Assembly (NCBI GenBank): GCA_041287365.1
Contig: JBEULL010000019.1
Coordinates: forward strand, 143,576 to 207,575
From: JAQVIJ01 sp041287365
Lineage (GTDB): Bacteria > Desulfobacterota > Dissulfuribacteria > Dissulfuribacterales > DYLC01
DNA length: 64,000 nt
Direction: 5' to 3'
The notes below the pieces were generated by a model. That model saw only the letters and a program-made list of their open reading frames with translations. It searched no databases and was not told the DNA's origin. This document shows positions 8,667 to 16,562 of this stretch, piece by piece; position 1 is the first letter of the stretch, and every line of letters starts with the position of its first letter. The translations under genes were made by a program, and so were the position numbers.

Positions 8667-10136
8667 ATGAATAAGGTTTCATCTAACATAATCTCGGCTG
8701 TTTCAAAGAATGGCCGTACTATTCAAACGGCGGCGTTCGTGCTTACCGGACTCCTTGCGGTCAGGCTTTGGCTTGCCGCTGTGCTTCCCCTGACCGACAA
8801 TACCGAGGCCCGTTATGCGGAAATAGCCCGCAAGATGGTCGAGACCGCAAATTGGGTCACTCCTCAGTTTGCATACAATGTGCCTTTCTGGGGCAAGCCA
8901 CCCCTGGCCTTCTGGTTGTCGGCTGCCGGTATTCAGTTGTTCGGGTCGAACGAGCTTGCTGCAAGAAGCGGGATTTTGCTGGTAAGCATCGGTGTGGCGG
9001 CCTTTTTTTATCTCTGGCTGCGCCGTAAATTCGATGTGATGACGGCTGGTTATGCTACATTGATGCTGTGTTCAAGTGCCCTTTATTTCATATCCGCAGG
9101 GGCTGTGATGACAGATATGGTCTTGACCGCCGCTGTCACTTTGGCCCTGATTGGATTCTGGCTGCGCCTTAAAGGGAGTCAGTGGTATTGGGAGGCAGCC
9201 CTTTATCTGGGTATGGGATTGGGGCTGCTGGCCAAGGGGCCGATAGCATTGATTTTCATTCTATGTCCCGTCTTCTTGTGGGCAACGGCCACTCGTAATC
9301 TCTCAAAAATCTGGCGTGAGTTTGCATGGATAAGGGGTGGCATACTGGCGGCGGCTATAGCTGTTCCGTGGTATGTGATAGCAGAGCTCAGAACCCCCGG
9401 TTTTCTCGAATATTTCATTATCGGAGAACATATAAAGAGATTTTTGGTGAGCGGTTGGACAGGGGATCTGTATGGTCATGCACATTCGGCTCCAATCGGA
9501 ATGATCTGGCTATATTTTTTGCTGGCTGTATCGCCATGGACTTTCATAGTGCCGATCATCGCTTACAAATATAAAGATGATGTGGTGCAGAATTGGAAAG
9601 ACAACAAGAGCATTATTTTATTCTGTATCTATTGGGCAGTTTGTCCCATGTTACTCTTTACCTTTGCGCATAATATTTTATGGACATATGCTTTGCCTGG
9701 AATACCTGGGGCTATTGCAGCCATGGCAATTCTCACTAAAGGTATAACGAAAAATATAGAAGAAAAGATATTGAAAACAACTAATATTATAGTAGCCTAT
9801 ATAGTTATTATAATCTTAATATTCAGCACTATTATAATATCAATATCTGAAAAATATAGTCAAAGAAATATAATTGCAAAAATAAATCAATCATGTCCTG
9901 ATAACAAATGCGGTATTTATTACTGGAATAAAAGATTAAATTCCGCTGAATTTTACAGTTTTGGTAAATCAAAGACTATGGCTAAACAAGAACAAATAGA
10001 AAATATATTGAATGATAACAAAAAGGATTTTATTGTAGTTTTGGATAAAAAATCATCAGGAATACCTGATAAAATAAAAGATAAATTCATTATAGCTTAT
10101 AGAACAGACAACTCTTTGCTTTTGGAAGAAAAATAA
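8667..10136 (+). CDS. ArnT-like GT39 glycosyltransferase with an AT-rich C-terminal third
   Basis: About 489 residues from ATG 8667, which has AAAGGGA six bases upstream; an in-frame extension to 8646 is possible. The N terminus has the loop TDNTEARYAEIARKMVE and then WGKPPLAFWLSAAG, the hallmark region of ArnT (lipid A 4-amino-4-deoxyarabinose transferase) relatives, followed by multiple transmembrane segments. The last about 170 residues include two more membrane segments and a Lys/Asn/Ile-rich periplasmic tail. Base composition drops sharply near 9570, inside the gene, and stays low through the next two genes. It precedes a GT2 enzyme and a ChbG-like deacetylase, forming a cassette for making and transferring a polyprenyl-linked sugar. 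Confidence 0.85.
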   Translation: MNKVSSNIISAVSKNGRTIQTAAFVLTGLLAVRLWLAAVLPLTDNTEARYAEIARKMVETANWVTPQFAYNVPFWGKPPLAFWLSAAGIQLFGSNELAARSGILLVSIGVAAFFYLWLRRKFDVMTAGYATLMLCSSALYFISAGAVMTDMVLTAAVTLALIGFWLRLKGSQWYWEAALYLGMGLGLLAKGPIALIFILCPVFLWATATRNLSKIWREFAWIRGGILAAAIAVPWYVIAELRTPGFLEYFIIGEHIKRFLVSGWTGDLYGHAHSAPIGMIWLYFLLAVSPWTFIVPIIAYKYKDDVVQNWKDNKSIILFCIYWAVCPMLLFTFAHNILWTYALPGIPGAIAAMAILTKGITKNIEEKILKTTNIIVAYIVIIILIFSTIIISISEKYSQRNIIAKINQSCPDNKCGIYYWNKRLNSAEFYSFGKSKTMAKQEQIENILNDNKKDFIVVLDKKSSGIPDKIKDKFIIAYRTDNSLLLEEK

Positions 10137-10151
10137 AAATAGGAGCGCCTT

Positions 10152-11213
10152 ATGATGCCAAATAATAAAAATGAATTAATAGGATATCATGCTTATAAAA
10201 AGAATAATAAAAAAGTATGTGTGATTATTCCGGCATATAATGAACAAAATAATATAAAAATATGTATAGAAGCGATATGTCAAGTTTTTGTTGATTTGGA
10301 TTGTCAATTAGAAATTATAGTTGTAGATGACGGCAGTCAGGATAATACGGTACAAGAAGTAAATTCAATTATAGATATCTATCCATTAAAACTTATAAAG
10401 TTGTCGAGAAATTTTGGTAAAGAACATGCTATGATAGCAGGATTGGATAATTCAGATGCAGATGCTGTGATTATAATGGATGCAGATCTACAACATCCTG
10501 TTGAGATGTTGCCAATATTTATAAAAAAATGGCTGGAAGGTAATGATATAGTTTATGCGTATCGAGAAAATCGCAATGACGAAGGAATATTGAAACGTAT
10601 ATTTGCACATTTTTTTTATTCAATGCTGAATATAGGTTCAGAAGTTCCTATTCAACATGGTGCATTGGATTTTCGTTTGCTTGATAGAAAGGTAGTGAAG
10701 GCATTATGTGGTCTGCGTGAGAGAGTGAGATTTATGAAAGGATTATATGCATGGGTGGGTTATAAAAGCATAGGCATACCATGCATACCCAATCAAAGAT
10801 ATAGCGGAGACACCAAATTTATCTTCAAAAATCTATTATATCTTGCATGGGATGGTTTGATATCTTTTTCTGATTTTCCACTCAAAGCGATGGTTGCTAC
10901 AGGAGCTTTAATATCAATTATTTCATTTTTATATGCCGCTTATATCTGTATCAAAACAATGATATTTGGAGTGGATTTGCCAGGTTGGGCTACATTGGTG
11001 GTAGCAATATCGTTTTTTGGTGGAATTCAATTGCTGTCTTTAGGTATAATAGGAAGTTACATTAAAAATATCTTTATTGAAACTAAACAGAGGCCGAATT
11101 ATATCATAGAAAAAGAAATTCAAAGTAGATTGTTATATTGGAATAAATATACGCTAAAACCATATAATTTTGAAACGAAAGAATATCAATCAGATATTTT
11201 CAGTAGTTGTTAA
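10152..11213 (+). CDS. GT2 polyprenyl-phosphate glycosyltransferase (ArnC/GtrB/DPM1 type)
   Basis: The protein is 353 residues. The GT-A domain (about 20-240) has IIPAYNEQNNI, IIVVDDGSQDNT and the metal-binding MDADLQHP, then RFMKGLYAW. Two C-terminal transmembrane helices follow (about 255-278 and 290-312), as in GtrB and ArnC. This family moves a sugar from a nucleotide donor to undecaprenyl phosphate on the cytoplasmic side, supplying donors for ArnT-like transferases such as the one upstream. AGGAG lies six bases before ATG 10152, and a second ATG follows immediately. The gene is AT-rich throughout compared with window average. Confidence 0.9.
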   Translation: MMPNNKNELIGYHAYKKNNKKVCVIIPAYNEQNNIKICIEAICQVFVDLDCQLEIIVVDDGSQDNTVQEVNSIIDIYPLKLIKLSRNFGKEHAMIAGLDNSDADAVIIMDADLQHPVEMLPIFIKKWLEGNDIVYAYRENRNDEGILKRIFAHFFYSMLNIGSEVPIQHGALDFRLLDRKVVKALCGLRERVRFMKGLYAWVGYKSIGIPCIPNQRYSGDTKFIFKNLLYLAWDGLISFSDFPLKAMVATGALISIISFLYAAYICIKTMIFGVDLPGWATLVVAISFFGGIQLLSLGIIGSYIKNIFIETKQRPNYIIEKEIQSRLLYWNKYTLKPYNFETKEYQSDIFSSC

Positions 11214-11257
11214 AAAGATACAATTTATCTTAAAGATAAGGAGAATGATTATCTGAT

Positions 11258-12100
11258 ATGAAGAAAATAATTCTATGTGCAGATGATTTTGCAATGAGTC
11301 GTTCAACTGCTGAGGGGATAATAGATCTTATAGGGCATCAACGCATTTCAGCTACATCATGTTTTACTGATTCTCCATTGTGGCAAGAATATGGTAAAAA
11401 AATATCTGAATATAAAAATAAAATAGATATAGGACTTCATTTCAATCTTACTGAAAATTTTGGTCATTTTTATAAACCGATTGGTTATTGGATAGTACAT
11501 TCCATAATGAATAACTTGCCGAAAAAGAGAATAAAAGAGGCATTTACTCGTCAAATAGGAAAATTTATAGAGGTAACAGGTAGATACCCTGATTTTATAG
11601 ATGGTCATCACCATATCCATGTTTTTAGAGGAATTAGAGATATTATTCTTGATTACTTATATAATCATGATTTATCAAAGCGAATCTATATAAGAAGTAT
11701 AGAGCCGATGTATGTTACGGATGCACGGTTTAAGACGGCTGTAATCAAGTTTCTTGCTCTTGGCTGGAAAGACACTGTAGCCCATGACTTTCATACCAAT
11801 TTGGCCTTTGCAGGTGTCTATGGGTTGCATATTAAAAAGGATTACGAAAGGCTTTTTGATGAGTGGTTGAAAATGGCCTCAAGTGGTTGTTTGATCATGT
11901 GTCATCCTGGTAAAAATGGTGATGATCATGATAACCTCAGGGATGTTCGCGAATCAGAATATAATTTTTTGCGCTCCGATAGATTCAAGAGCGTCTGTTT
12001 GCGAAACGATGTGTCCATTTCACGGTTTGCTCAGGCAGTACCTTCTATATCGTTGACTCATTCATTTGCCACATCCTCTCTAACTAATCGGGTACACTGA
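11258..12100 (+). CDS. ChbG/YdjC/HpnK-family carbohydrate deacetylase
   Basis: The protein is 280 residues. The N-terminal ILCADDFAMS holds the metal Asp pair, GLHFNLTE a conserved His, DGHHHIHVF (about residue 124) the metal His residues, and IMCHPGK the C-terminal His motif. Family members remove N-acetyl groups from amino sugars. In the cassette with a GT2 and an ArnT-like enzyme it could deacetylate a polyprenyl-linked amino sugar, the step ArnD performs in lipid A modification; this role is inferred. AAGGAGAA precedes the ATG. GC is low up to about 11700 and normal afterwards, so the composition boundary again falls inside the gene. Its 3' end overlaps the convergent pseudouridine synthase by 17 bases. 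Confidence 0.88.
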   Translation: MKKIILCADDFAMSRSTAEGIIDLIGHQRISATSCFTDSPLWQEYGKKISEYKNKIDIGLHFNLTENFGHFYKPIGYWIVHSIMNNLPKKRIKEAFTRQIGKFIEVTGRYPDFIDGHHHIHVFRGIRDIILDYLYNHDLSKRIYIRSIEPMYVTDARFKTAVIKFLALGWKDTVAHDFHTNLAFAGVYGLHIKKDYERLFDEWLKMASSGCLIMCHPGKNGDDHDNLRDVRESEYNFLRSDRFKSVCLRNDVSISRFAQAVPSISLTHSFATSSLTNRVH

Positions 12101-12809
12101 TTTTTTGTTTCCATTTCATCCATGCCTCTGTTTCAGGGAGGTTTGCCGTAAATTCCATGGGTTCTTTACGAGTAGGGTGAATGAGGGTCAATCTCCAGGC
12201 ATGAAGGCAAATGGAGCCGTCGGGCAGAGCGGGCCCTGGGCCATATTTCACATCTCCCACTATGGGGCAGCCCAATTCAGCGCAGTGCACGCGTAACTGA
12301 TGTGGCCTGCCAGTAAGCGGTTTAAGTAGCATGAGCGAAAGCCCTCCATCGGTAAGCATCACCTTCCATTGGGAACTGGCGTAACGTCCTTCAGCGATTT
12401 TTGTGCCTGCCGAATACGGCATGACCCTGTTTGTTTTTGTATCCTTTACCAGCACATTTGTGCATACGCCTTCGAGTGTTTTTGGCGCTCCATGCACCAC
12501 TGCGAGATATGTCTTTTGCATGAGACCCTGTTGCATCTGTGTAAAGAGCCGTGAGGCGGCCTTGGATGTTTTGGCAAAGCAGATAACGCCGGATACAGGC
12601 CTGTCGAGGCGGTGCACTACTCCTAAAAAGACATTGCCGGGCTTGTTATAGGTCTTTTTGAGGTATTGCTTGGCCCATTCCAGAAGGGATTGATCGTGAG
12701 TGACGTCCGGCACCGAGGGCATGCACGCCGGCTTGCATAGAATCAGTAACTGGTTGTCTTCATGAATGATTTTGGGTTGTGGCTTCATGTGTTCACTGTT
12801 GGGTCGCAA
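12084..12809 (-). CDS. RluA-family RNA pseudouridine synthase
   Basis: The protein is 241 residues. The catalytic motif is GVVHRLDRPVSGVICFAKT with the essential Asp, followed by YLAVVHG and the C-terminal TGRPHQLRVHCAELGCPIVGDVKYG block that marks RluA-type enzymes. There is no N-terminal S4 domain, so it resembles RluA/TruC-sized members rather than RluC/RluD. It isomerises specific uridines in rRNA or tRNA; the site cannot be told from sequence. The start may be ATG 12809 or ATG 12788; no clear ribosome site decides. It is transcribed away from rpmH. Confidence 0.9.
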   Translation of the reverse strand: MRPNSEHMKPQPKIIHEDNQLLILCKPACMPSVPDVTHDQSLLEWAKQYLKKTYNKPGNVFLGVVHRLDRPVSGVICFAKTSKAASRLFTQMQQGLMQKTYLAVVHGAPKTLEGVCTNVLVKDTKTNRVMPYSAGTKIAEGRYASSQWKVMLTDGGLSLMLLKPLTGRPHQLRVHCAELGCPIVGDVKYGPGPALPDGSICLHAWRLTLIHPTRKEPMEFTANLPETEAWMKWKQKISVPD

Positions 12810-13011
12810 AATATGTGAGTGTCAAATGGCTTGACATAGACATCTGGTTATATTATTAAACATTGTTTCAGGTGGTTTTGAATGGCACCATCTTAACTGA
12901 TTCGAACAGTTGCAGGCAAGGTGTAATCAAACGCATCGGTTTTTTGAGGAATGCGCCTGCATCATTCATACACTCACTTAATTGCAAAAAAATAAAAGGA
13001 GAAGATGCAAT

Positions 13012-13146
13012 ATGAAAATGACCTATCAACCAAACAGGCTCAAAAGAAGCAGAACGCACGGTTTTCTTAAACGTATGAGTACCAAAAACGGCCGAAAGGT
13101 GCTGGCGCGTCGCAGGGCAAAGGGAAGATACAGACTGTCGGCCTGA
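13012..13146 (+). CDS. rpmH: 50S ribosomal protein L34
   Basis: The protein has 44 residues: it opens MKMTYQPNRLKRSRTHGF, continues with a basic stretch containing RMSTKNGRKVLARRRAKGR and ends RLSA. This is the complete, highly conserved L34 protein of the large subunit. AAAGGAGAAGA stands just upstream of the ATG. It leads the usual rpmH-rnpA-yidD-yidC-jag-mnmE block, with rnpA 34 bases downstream. Confidence 0.97.
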   Translation: MKMTYQPNRLKRSRTHGFLKRMSTKNGRKVLARRRAKGRYRLSA

Positions 13147-13180
13147 TTTTGTCTTTGGTGAAAGACTGGAACGGACAAGT

Positions 13181-13606
13181 GTGAAGGGACAATGCGAGAA
13201 TCTTACACGCAATGAGCGTCTGAGGCGGCAGGGAGATTTTACCAATATCTTCAAAAACGGAAAACGTATCAAACTGCCAGGGCTTACTCTCATATATGTG
13301 TCCAACGGCCTGAAATGGCATCGAATAGGTATAGGAATAGGCCGTAAATTCGGTAAGGCAGTTCAAAGAAACAGGGCTAAACGGGTGTTGAGAGAATTTT
13401 ATCGGCGAAATAAAGATATGTTCGATGAGTTGTTGTGTCTGCATACCGACAACGCGCTTATGGAACATGCTCGAATCGGTTATGATATCGTATTTCTGCC
13501 GTACAAAGACTTTTCCGGTCATTCCATTTCTTTTTATAAAACAGCTCTACAAAAAAAGCTGACCGGATTTGAATTCATGCAGCCGGATGCCCTGCATAAG
13601 GGGTGA
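13181..13606 (+). CDS. rnpA: Ribonuclease P protein component
   Basis: The protein is 141 residues beginning at GTG 13181. The N-terminal LTRNERLRRQGDFTNIFKNGKR and the RNR signature GRKFGKAVQRNRAKRVLREFYR are typical of the basic protein that, with the RNase P RNA, matures tRNA 5' ends. A C-terminal extension of about 20 residues beyond the usual domain is present. It lies between rpmH and yidD in the canonical order. Its TGA stop is in the same frame as the yidD reading frame. Confidence 0.96.
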   Translation: MKGQCENLTRNERLRRQGDFTNIFKNGKRIKLPGLTLIYVSNGLKWHRIGIGIGRKFGKAVQRNRAKRVLREFYRRNKDMFDELLCLHTDNALMEHARIGYDIVFLPYKDFSGHSISFYKTALQKKLTGFEFMQPDALHKG

Positions 13607-13654
13607 TGTGCCATAAAAATCAATCGGATATGCACGTTTGTCAGTGAGGGGGTT

Positions 13655-13900
13655 GTTGCAGGTTTCGTCTGCCTCATTCGGTGTTACAGGCTGTTTTTAG
13701 CCCCTATTTTGCCTCGTTCCTGTCGTTTTTATCCCAGTTGTTCCCATTATGCAGAAGAGGCGCTTCGGACACACGGCCCTCTCAGGGGGATGTGGTTGTC
13801 CGCTGCGCGTCTCTGCAAGTGCCATCCCTGGCATTCCGGCGGATACGATCCGGTGCCGCCAGTGATTTCATTTTATAATGAAGTCAAGCAAAAAGAATGA
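13655..13900 (+). CDS. yidD: YidD, membrane protein insertion efficiency factor (start codon unclear)
   Basis: The conserved core is unmistakable: LIRCYRLFLAPILPRSCRFYPSCSHYAEEAL, then HGPLRGMWLSAARLCKCHPW and GGYDPVPP, about 80 residues as usual. YidD helps YidC-dependent insertion at the inner membrane. The problem is the start: between the rnpA stop (13606) and the conserved TTG at 13709 there is no in-frame ATG, GTG or TTG, only one CTG (13691) and ATA/ATC/ATT codons. By alignment to the family pattern, translation should begin near 13652-13658, where GTT codons follow a GAGGGG ribosome-site-like run. A non-standard start or a base error are both possible; the coordinate given is an estimate. 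Confidence 0.8.
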   Translation, partial: VAGFVCLIRCYRLFLAPILPRSCRFYPSCSHYAEEALRTHGPLRGMWLSAARLCKCHPWHSGGYDPVPPVISFYNEVKQKE

Positions 13901-13916
13901 ATAGAGAGTGATTATC

Positions 13917-15569
13917 ATGGACAATAGAACCATTTTAGCCATAGCACTTTCCATAGGAGTGCTTCTGGCCTTTCAGTTTTTTATAAGTCCCCTTGTGACT
14001 CCGCCCAAAAAGAACAACATTCAGAGATCACAACCTGTTTCTTCTGAGCACAAGATGCAGGCGGCTGCCAAAACGGATGCAGCTCAATCAGCGCAACAAC
14101 CAGCCCAACAATCATCTGCAATACAGGAGAAGGCTGTTGTTGGTACAGAGTCTGAGACAGGCAGGGCAGCTCGGGATGTGGTGGTGGATACACCCCTTTA
14201 TTCCATGGTGCTGAGTGAAAAGGGTGCGGTGATTCGTTCCTTGGCCCTCAAAAAATATCTTACTTCTCAGAAGGACGGCAAGCCCATCGAAATCGTTCAT
14301 GATGACTCGGCCTTGCTTTTGAAGTTGGACGGTAAAGACACTTCGGCTTGTGTGTTTGATGCCTCCTCTACTCTACTCAAGCTGAACGAGAAAAATTCAA
14401 ACGCCGAGCTCTCTTTCACATGTGCGATGCCTGGCGGCGGCCGGGTTGTAAAGACATTCGGCCTGCATGCAAACAACTACTGGATCGATATAGCCATTCG
14501 AGTCAGCGGCATGGAACCCCAGTCCATCTCCTTAAGTTTTCAAAACGACCCGCTCGAGAAGGCCGGCCAGATCTTTGCGGGCCCAGTGTATTACAGCAAG
14601 GGCAGTATAAATGAACTGGAGCTGAAAAAGGCTGGCGAGCGCAAGGAAGTGGTGGAGCCTTTGGAGTGGATGGGTTACAGTGACCACTATTTCCTCACTA
14701 GTCTTGTCACGAAGACGCGGGATGTGCCATGGAGAGTGGCATTCGAGCGTATTAACGATGCCGGCACCTTTCGCAGCGAGCTTTCCACTGCATCCGGCCA
14801 ACTCAAACAGGCAAAGGGAGAGACCATCTTGGAGTTGGGGGCATATATCGGCCCCAAGGAATACTCACAGCTCAAGGCGGTCAATTACGACCTCACCAAC
14901 GCACTCTATTTTGGTTGGTTCGACGTGATAGCCAAACCCCTTCTGCTGTTCCTGAACTTTATTCACGATTATATTCCCAATTATGGTGTGGCCATCATTA
15001 TTATCACCGTGATTATCAAGATATTGTTCTGGCCTCTTGCCCACAAAAGCGCCAAGTCCATGAAGACCTTGCAGAAGATTCAGCCAAAACTGGCCAAGCT
15101 GAAGGAAAAATACGGTGATGACAAGGAAAAACTCAACAAGGAGCTGATGCAGCTCTACAAGACCTACAACGTAAATCCCATGGGCGGCTGTCTGCCTATG
15201 TTGCTTCAGATACCCGTGTTTTTTGCACTTTACAAGGTGCTGTTGCAGTCCATAGAGATTCGGCACGCTCCATTTGTTCTGTGGATTACCGATCTCTCCG
15301 CTCCGGATCGCTTGATGATTCCAGGCGTGGAACTGCCCTGGATCGGCGGCATACCGGTACTTACACTTCTGATGGGTGCGTCCATGTATTTGCAGCAGCG
15401 TCTGACCCCTACTGCAGGAGATCCGACTCAGGCTATGATGATGCGTTTCCTGCCTCTGGTTTTTACGTTCATGTTTATTAATTTCCCATCGGGCCTTGTA
15501 TTGTACTGGTTCGTAAACAACGTTTTATCCATTGTGCAACAGTATTATATCAATAAAACTGTAGATTGA
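13917..15569 (+). CDS. yidC: Membrane protein insertase YidC
   Basis: About 550 residues from ATG 13917 (GAGAGTG upstream; GTG 13908 is an alternative). TM1 is at about 4-24 (ILAIALSIGVLLAFQFF). A Gln/Ala-rich linker and the large periplasmic beta-supersandwich domain (about 75-330) follow, the Gram-negative architecture. The insertase core has YGVAIIIITVIIKILFWPL, a cytoplasmic helical hairpin rich in Lys (about 380-415), MGGCLPMLLQIPVFFALYKVL and the final helices ending near GLVLYWFVNNVLSI. It inserts and folds inner-membrane proteins alone or with SecYEG. It lies between yidD and jag. Confidence 0.97.
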   Translation: MDNRTILAIALSIGVLLAFQFFISPLVTPPKKNNIQRSQPVSSEHKMQAAAKTDAAQSAQQPAQQSSAIQEKAVVGTESETGRAARDVVVDTPLYSMVLSEKGAVIRSLALKKYLTSQKDGKPIEIVHDDSALLLKLDGKDTSACVFDASSTLLKLNEKNSNAELSFTCAMPGGGRVVKTFGLHANNYWIDIAIRVSGMEPQSISLSFQNDPLEKAGQIFAGPVYYSKGSINELELKKAGERKEVVEPLEWMGYSDHYFLTSLVTKTRDVPWRVAFERINDAGTFRSELSTASGQLKQAKGETILELGAYIGPKEYSQLKAVNYDLTNALYFGWFDVIAKPLLLFLNFIHDYIPNYGVAIIIITVIIKILFWPLAHKSAKSMKTLQKIQPKLAKLKEKYGDDKEKLNKELMQLYKTYNVNPMGGCLPMLLQIPVFFALYKVLLQSIEIRHAPFVLWITDLSAPDRLMIPGVELPWIGGIPVLTLLMGASMYLQQRLTPTAGDPTQAMMMRFLPLVFTFMFINFPSGLVLYWFVNNVLSIVQQYYINKTVD

Positions 15570-15581
15570 GAGAGAGAGACT

Positions 15582-16547
15582 ATGGCTAATGATTTTTTGG
15601 AGTTTGAGGGTAAAACCGTAGAATACGCCATCGAGGCGGCATGCAGGCACTTCAATATCTCGAAAGAAGAACTCAAATATGAGATTATTACACGAGGCTC
15701 TACAGGTCTTTTCGGCCTCGGCAGCAAAAAGGCTAAAATAAAGGTATCGCAGCCGGTTGTCAAATCGGTGCACAAAGAGATCGAGAAACCCGAGGTCAGT
15801 GAAGGCACTGTGGATATAGACAGGGAAATGGGGTTGCAACAGCCCGATGAATCTGCCAAAGAGACGCCGCGAGGCCCAAGACGGTCGGAATCCACTGGCC
15901 GTGCACTCAGGTCGGAGAGGCCCAGAAGAAGCGTCCCCAGAGTGCAGCCCTTCGATGTAATGGCAGAAGGCCCTTCAAAAAGAACGGAACGGGAAGACAC
16001 CGACGTCTCGAGTGCAGTTGTCTCCGCCAAAGAAGAAACTTCGGAGATAAGACAGCCGGACGAGGCCACCCTGGACGAGGCATTGAATATAGCGCGGCAG
16101 ATCGTGACCTTGTCTGCTTTTGACTGTGAGGTGTCTGTTCAGAAACAGAACGAACAGGCCTCGCTGGTCTTCGAGGGTGCTGATATCCCTCTGGTCATAG
16201 GAAGAGACGGGCAGACCCTCGAATCCATTGAGTACATTATAAACCGCGTACTGACTCATAAAATGGGTTCCATTGTGCCTGTAACTCTGGATGCTGGCAC
16301 ATATAGGGCCACTCGAGATGAAAAGCTCATATCTTTTGTCAGACATAAGGCCGAGGCAGTCAAAAAGACTGGTAAAAGCATGGCATTGGCCCCCATGAAT
16401 CCGCGAGATAGACGGCTGGTGCACTTGAGTCTTCGTGGTATGCCGGGTATTCGAACGAGCAGTGTGGGAGATGGAGAGCGGCGCAAGGTCGTGATTATTC
16501 CATTGAACAGGTCCAGACGGGAAGCCAGGCCGGTCAATCCTGAATAG
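15582..16547 (+). CDS. jag: Jag/KhpB RNA-binding protein
   Basis: The protein is 321 residues. Jag-N domain at about 1-50 (EFEGKTVEYAIEAACRHFNI with LFGLGSKKAKI), an acidic low-complexity linker (about 60-160), KH domain (about 168-240, with VIGRDGQTLESIEYIINR) and R3H domain (about 245-310, with RDRRLVHLSL). Such proteins bind RNA and affect cell elongation and division. AGAGAGAGA lies just before the ATG. It is located 12 bases after yidC, as in many genomes. Confidence 0.93.
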   Translation: MANDFLEFEGKTVEYAIEAACRHFNISKEELKYEIITRGSTGLFGLGSKKAKIKVSQPVVKSVHKEIEKPEVSEGTVDIDREMGLQQPDESAKETPRGPRRSESTGRALRSERPRRSVPRVQPFDVMAEGPSKRTEREDTDVSSAVVSAKEETSEIRQPDEATLDEALNIARQIVTLSAFDCEVSVQKQNEQASLVFEGADIPLVIGRDGQTLESIEYIINRVLTHKMGSIVPVTLDAGTYRATRDEKLISFVRHKAEAVKKTGKSMALAPMNPRDRRLVHLSLRGMPGIRTSSVGDGERRKVVIIPLNRSRREARPVNPE

Positions 16548-16562
16548 AAGCAGTTAAGCAGA

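Noticed and set aside
12810..13011. Replication origin next to rpmH
   Set aside because: No cluster of DnaA boxes (TTATCCACA) and no dnaA or dnaN gene was found.
13604..13655. rnpA TGA as a selenocysteine codon giving an RnpA-YidD fusion
   Set aside because: No hairpin of the SECIS type follows and both proteins are complete families on their own.
13681..13878. Alternative 65-residue frame over yidD
   Set aside because: It lacks the YidD motifs, which are clear in the other frame.
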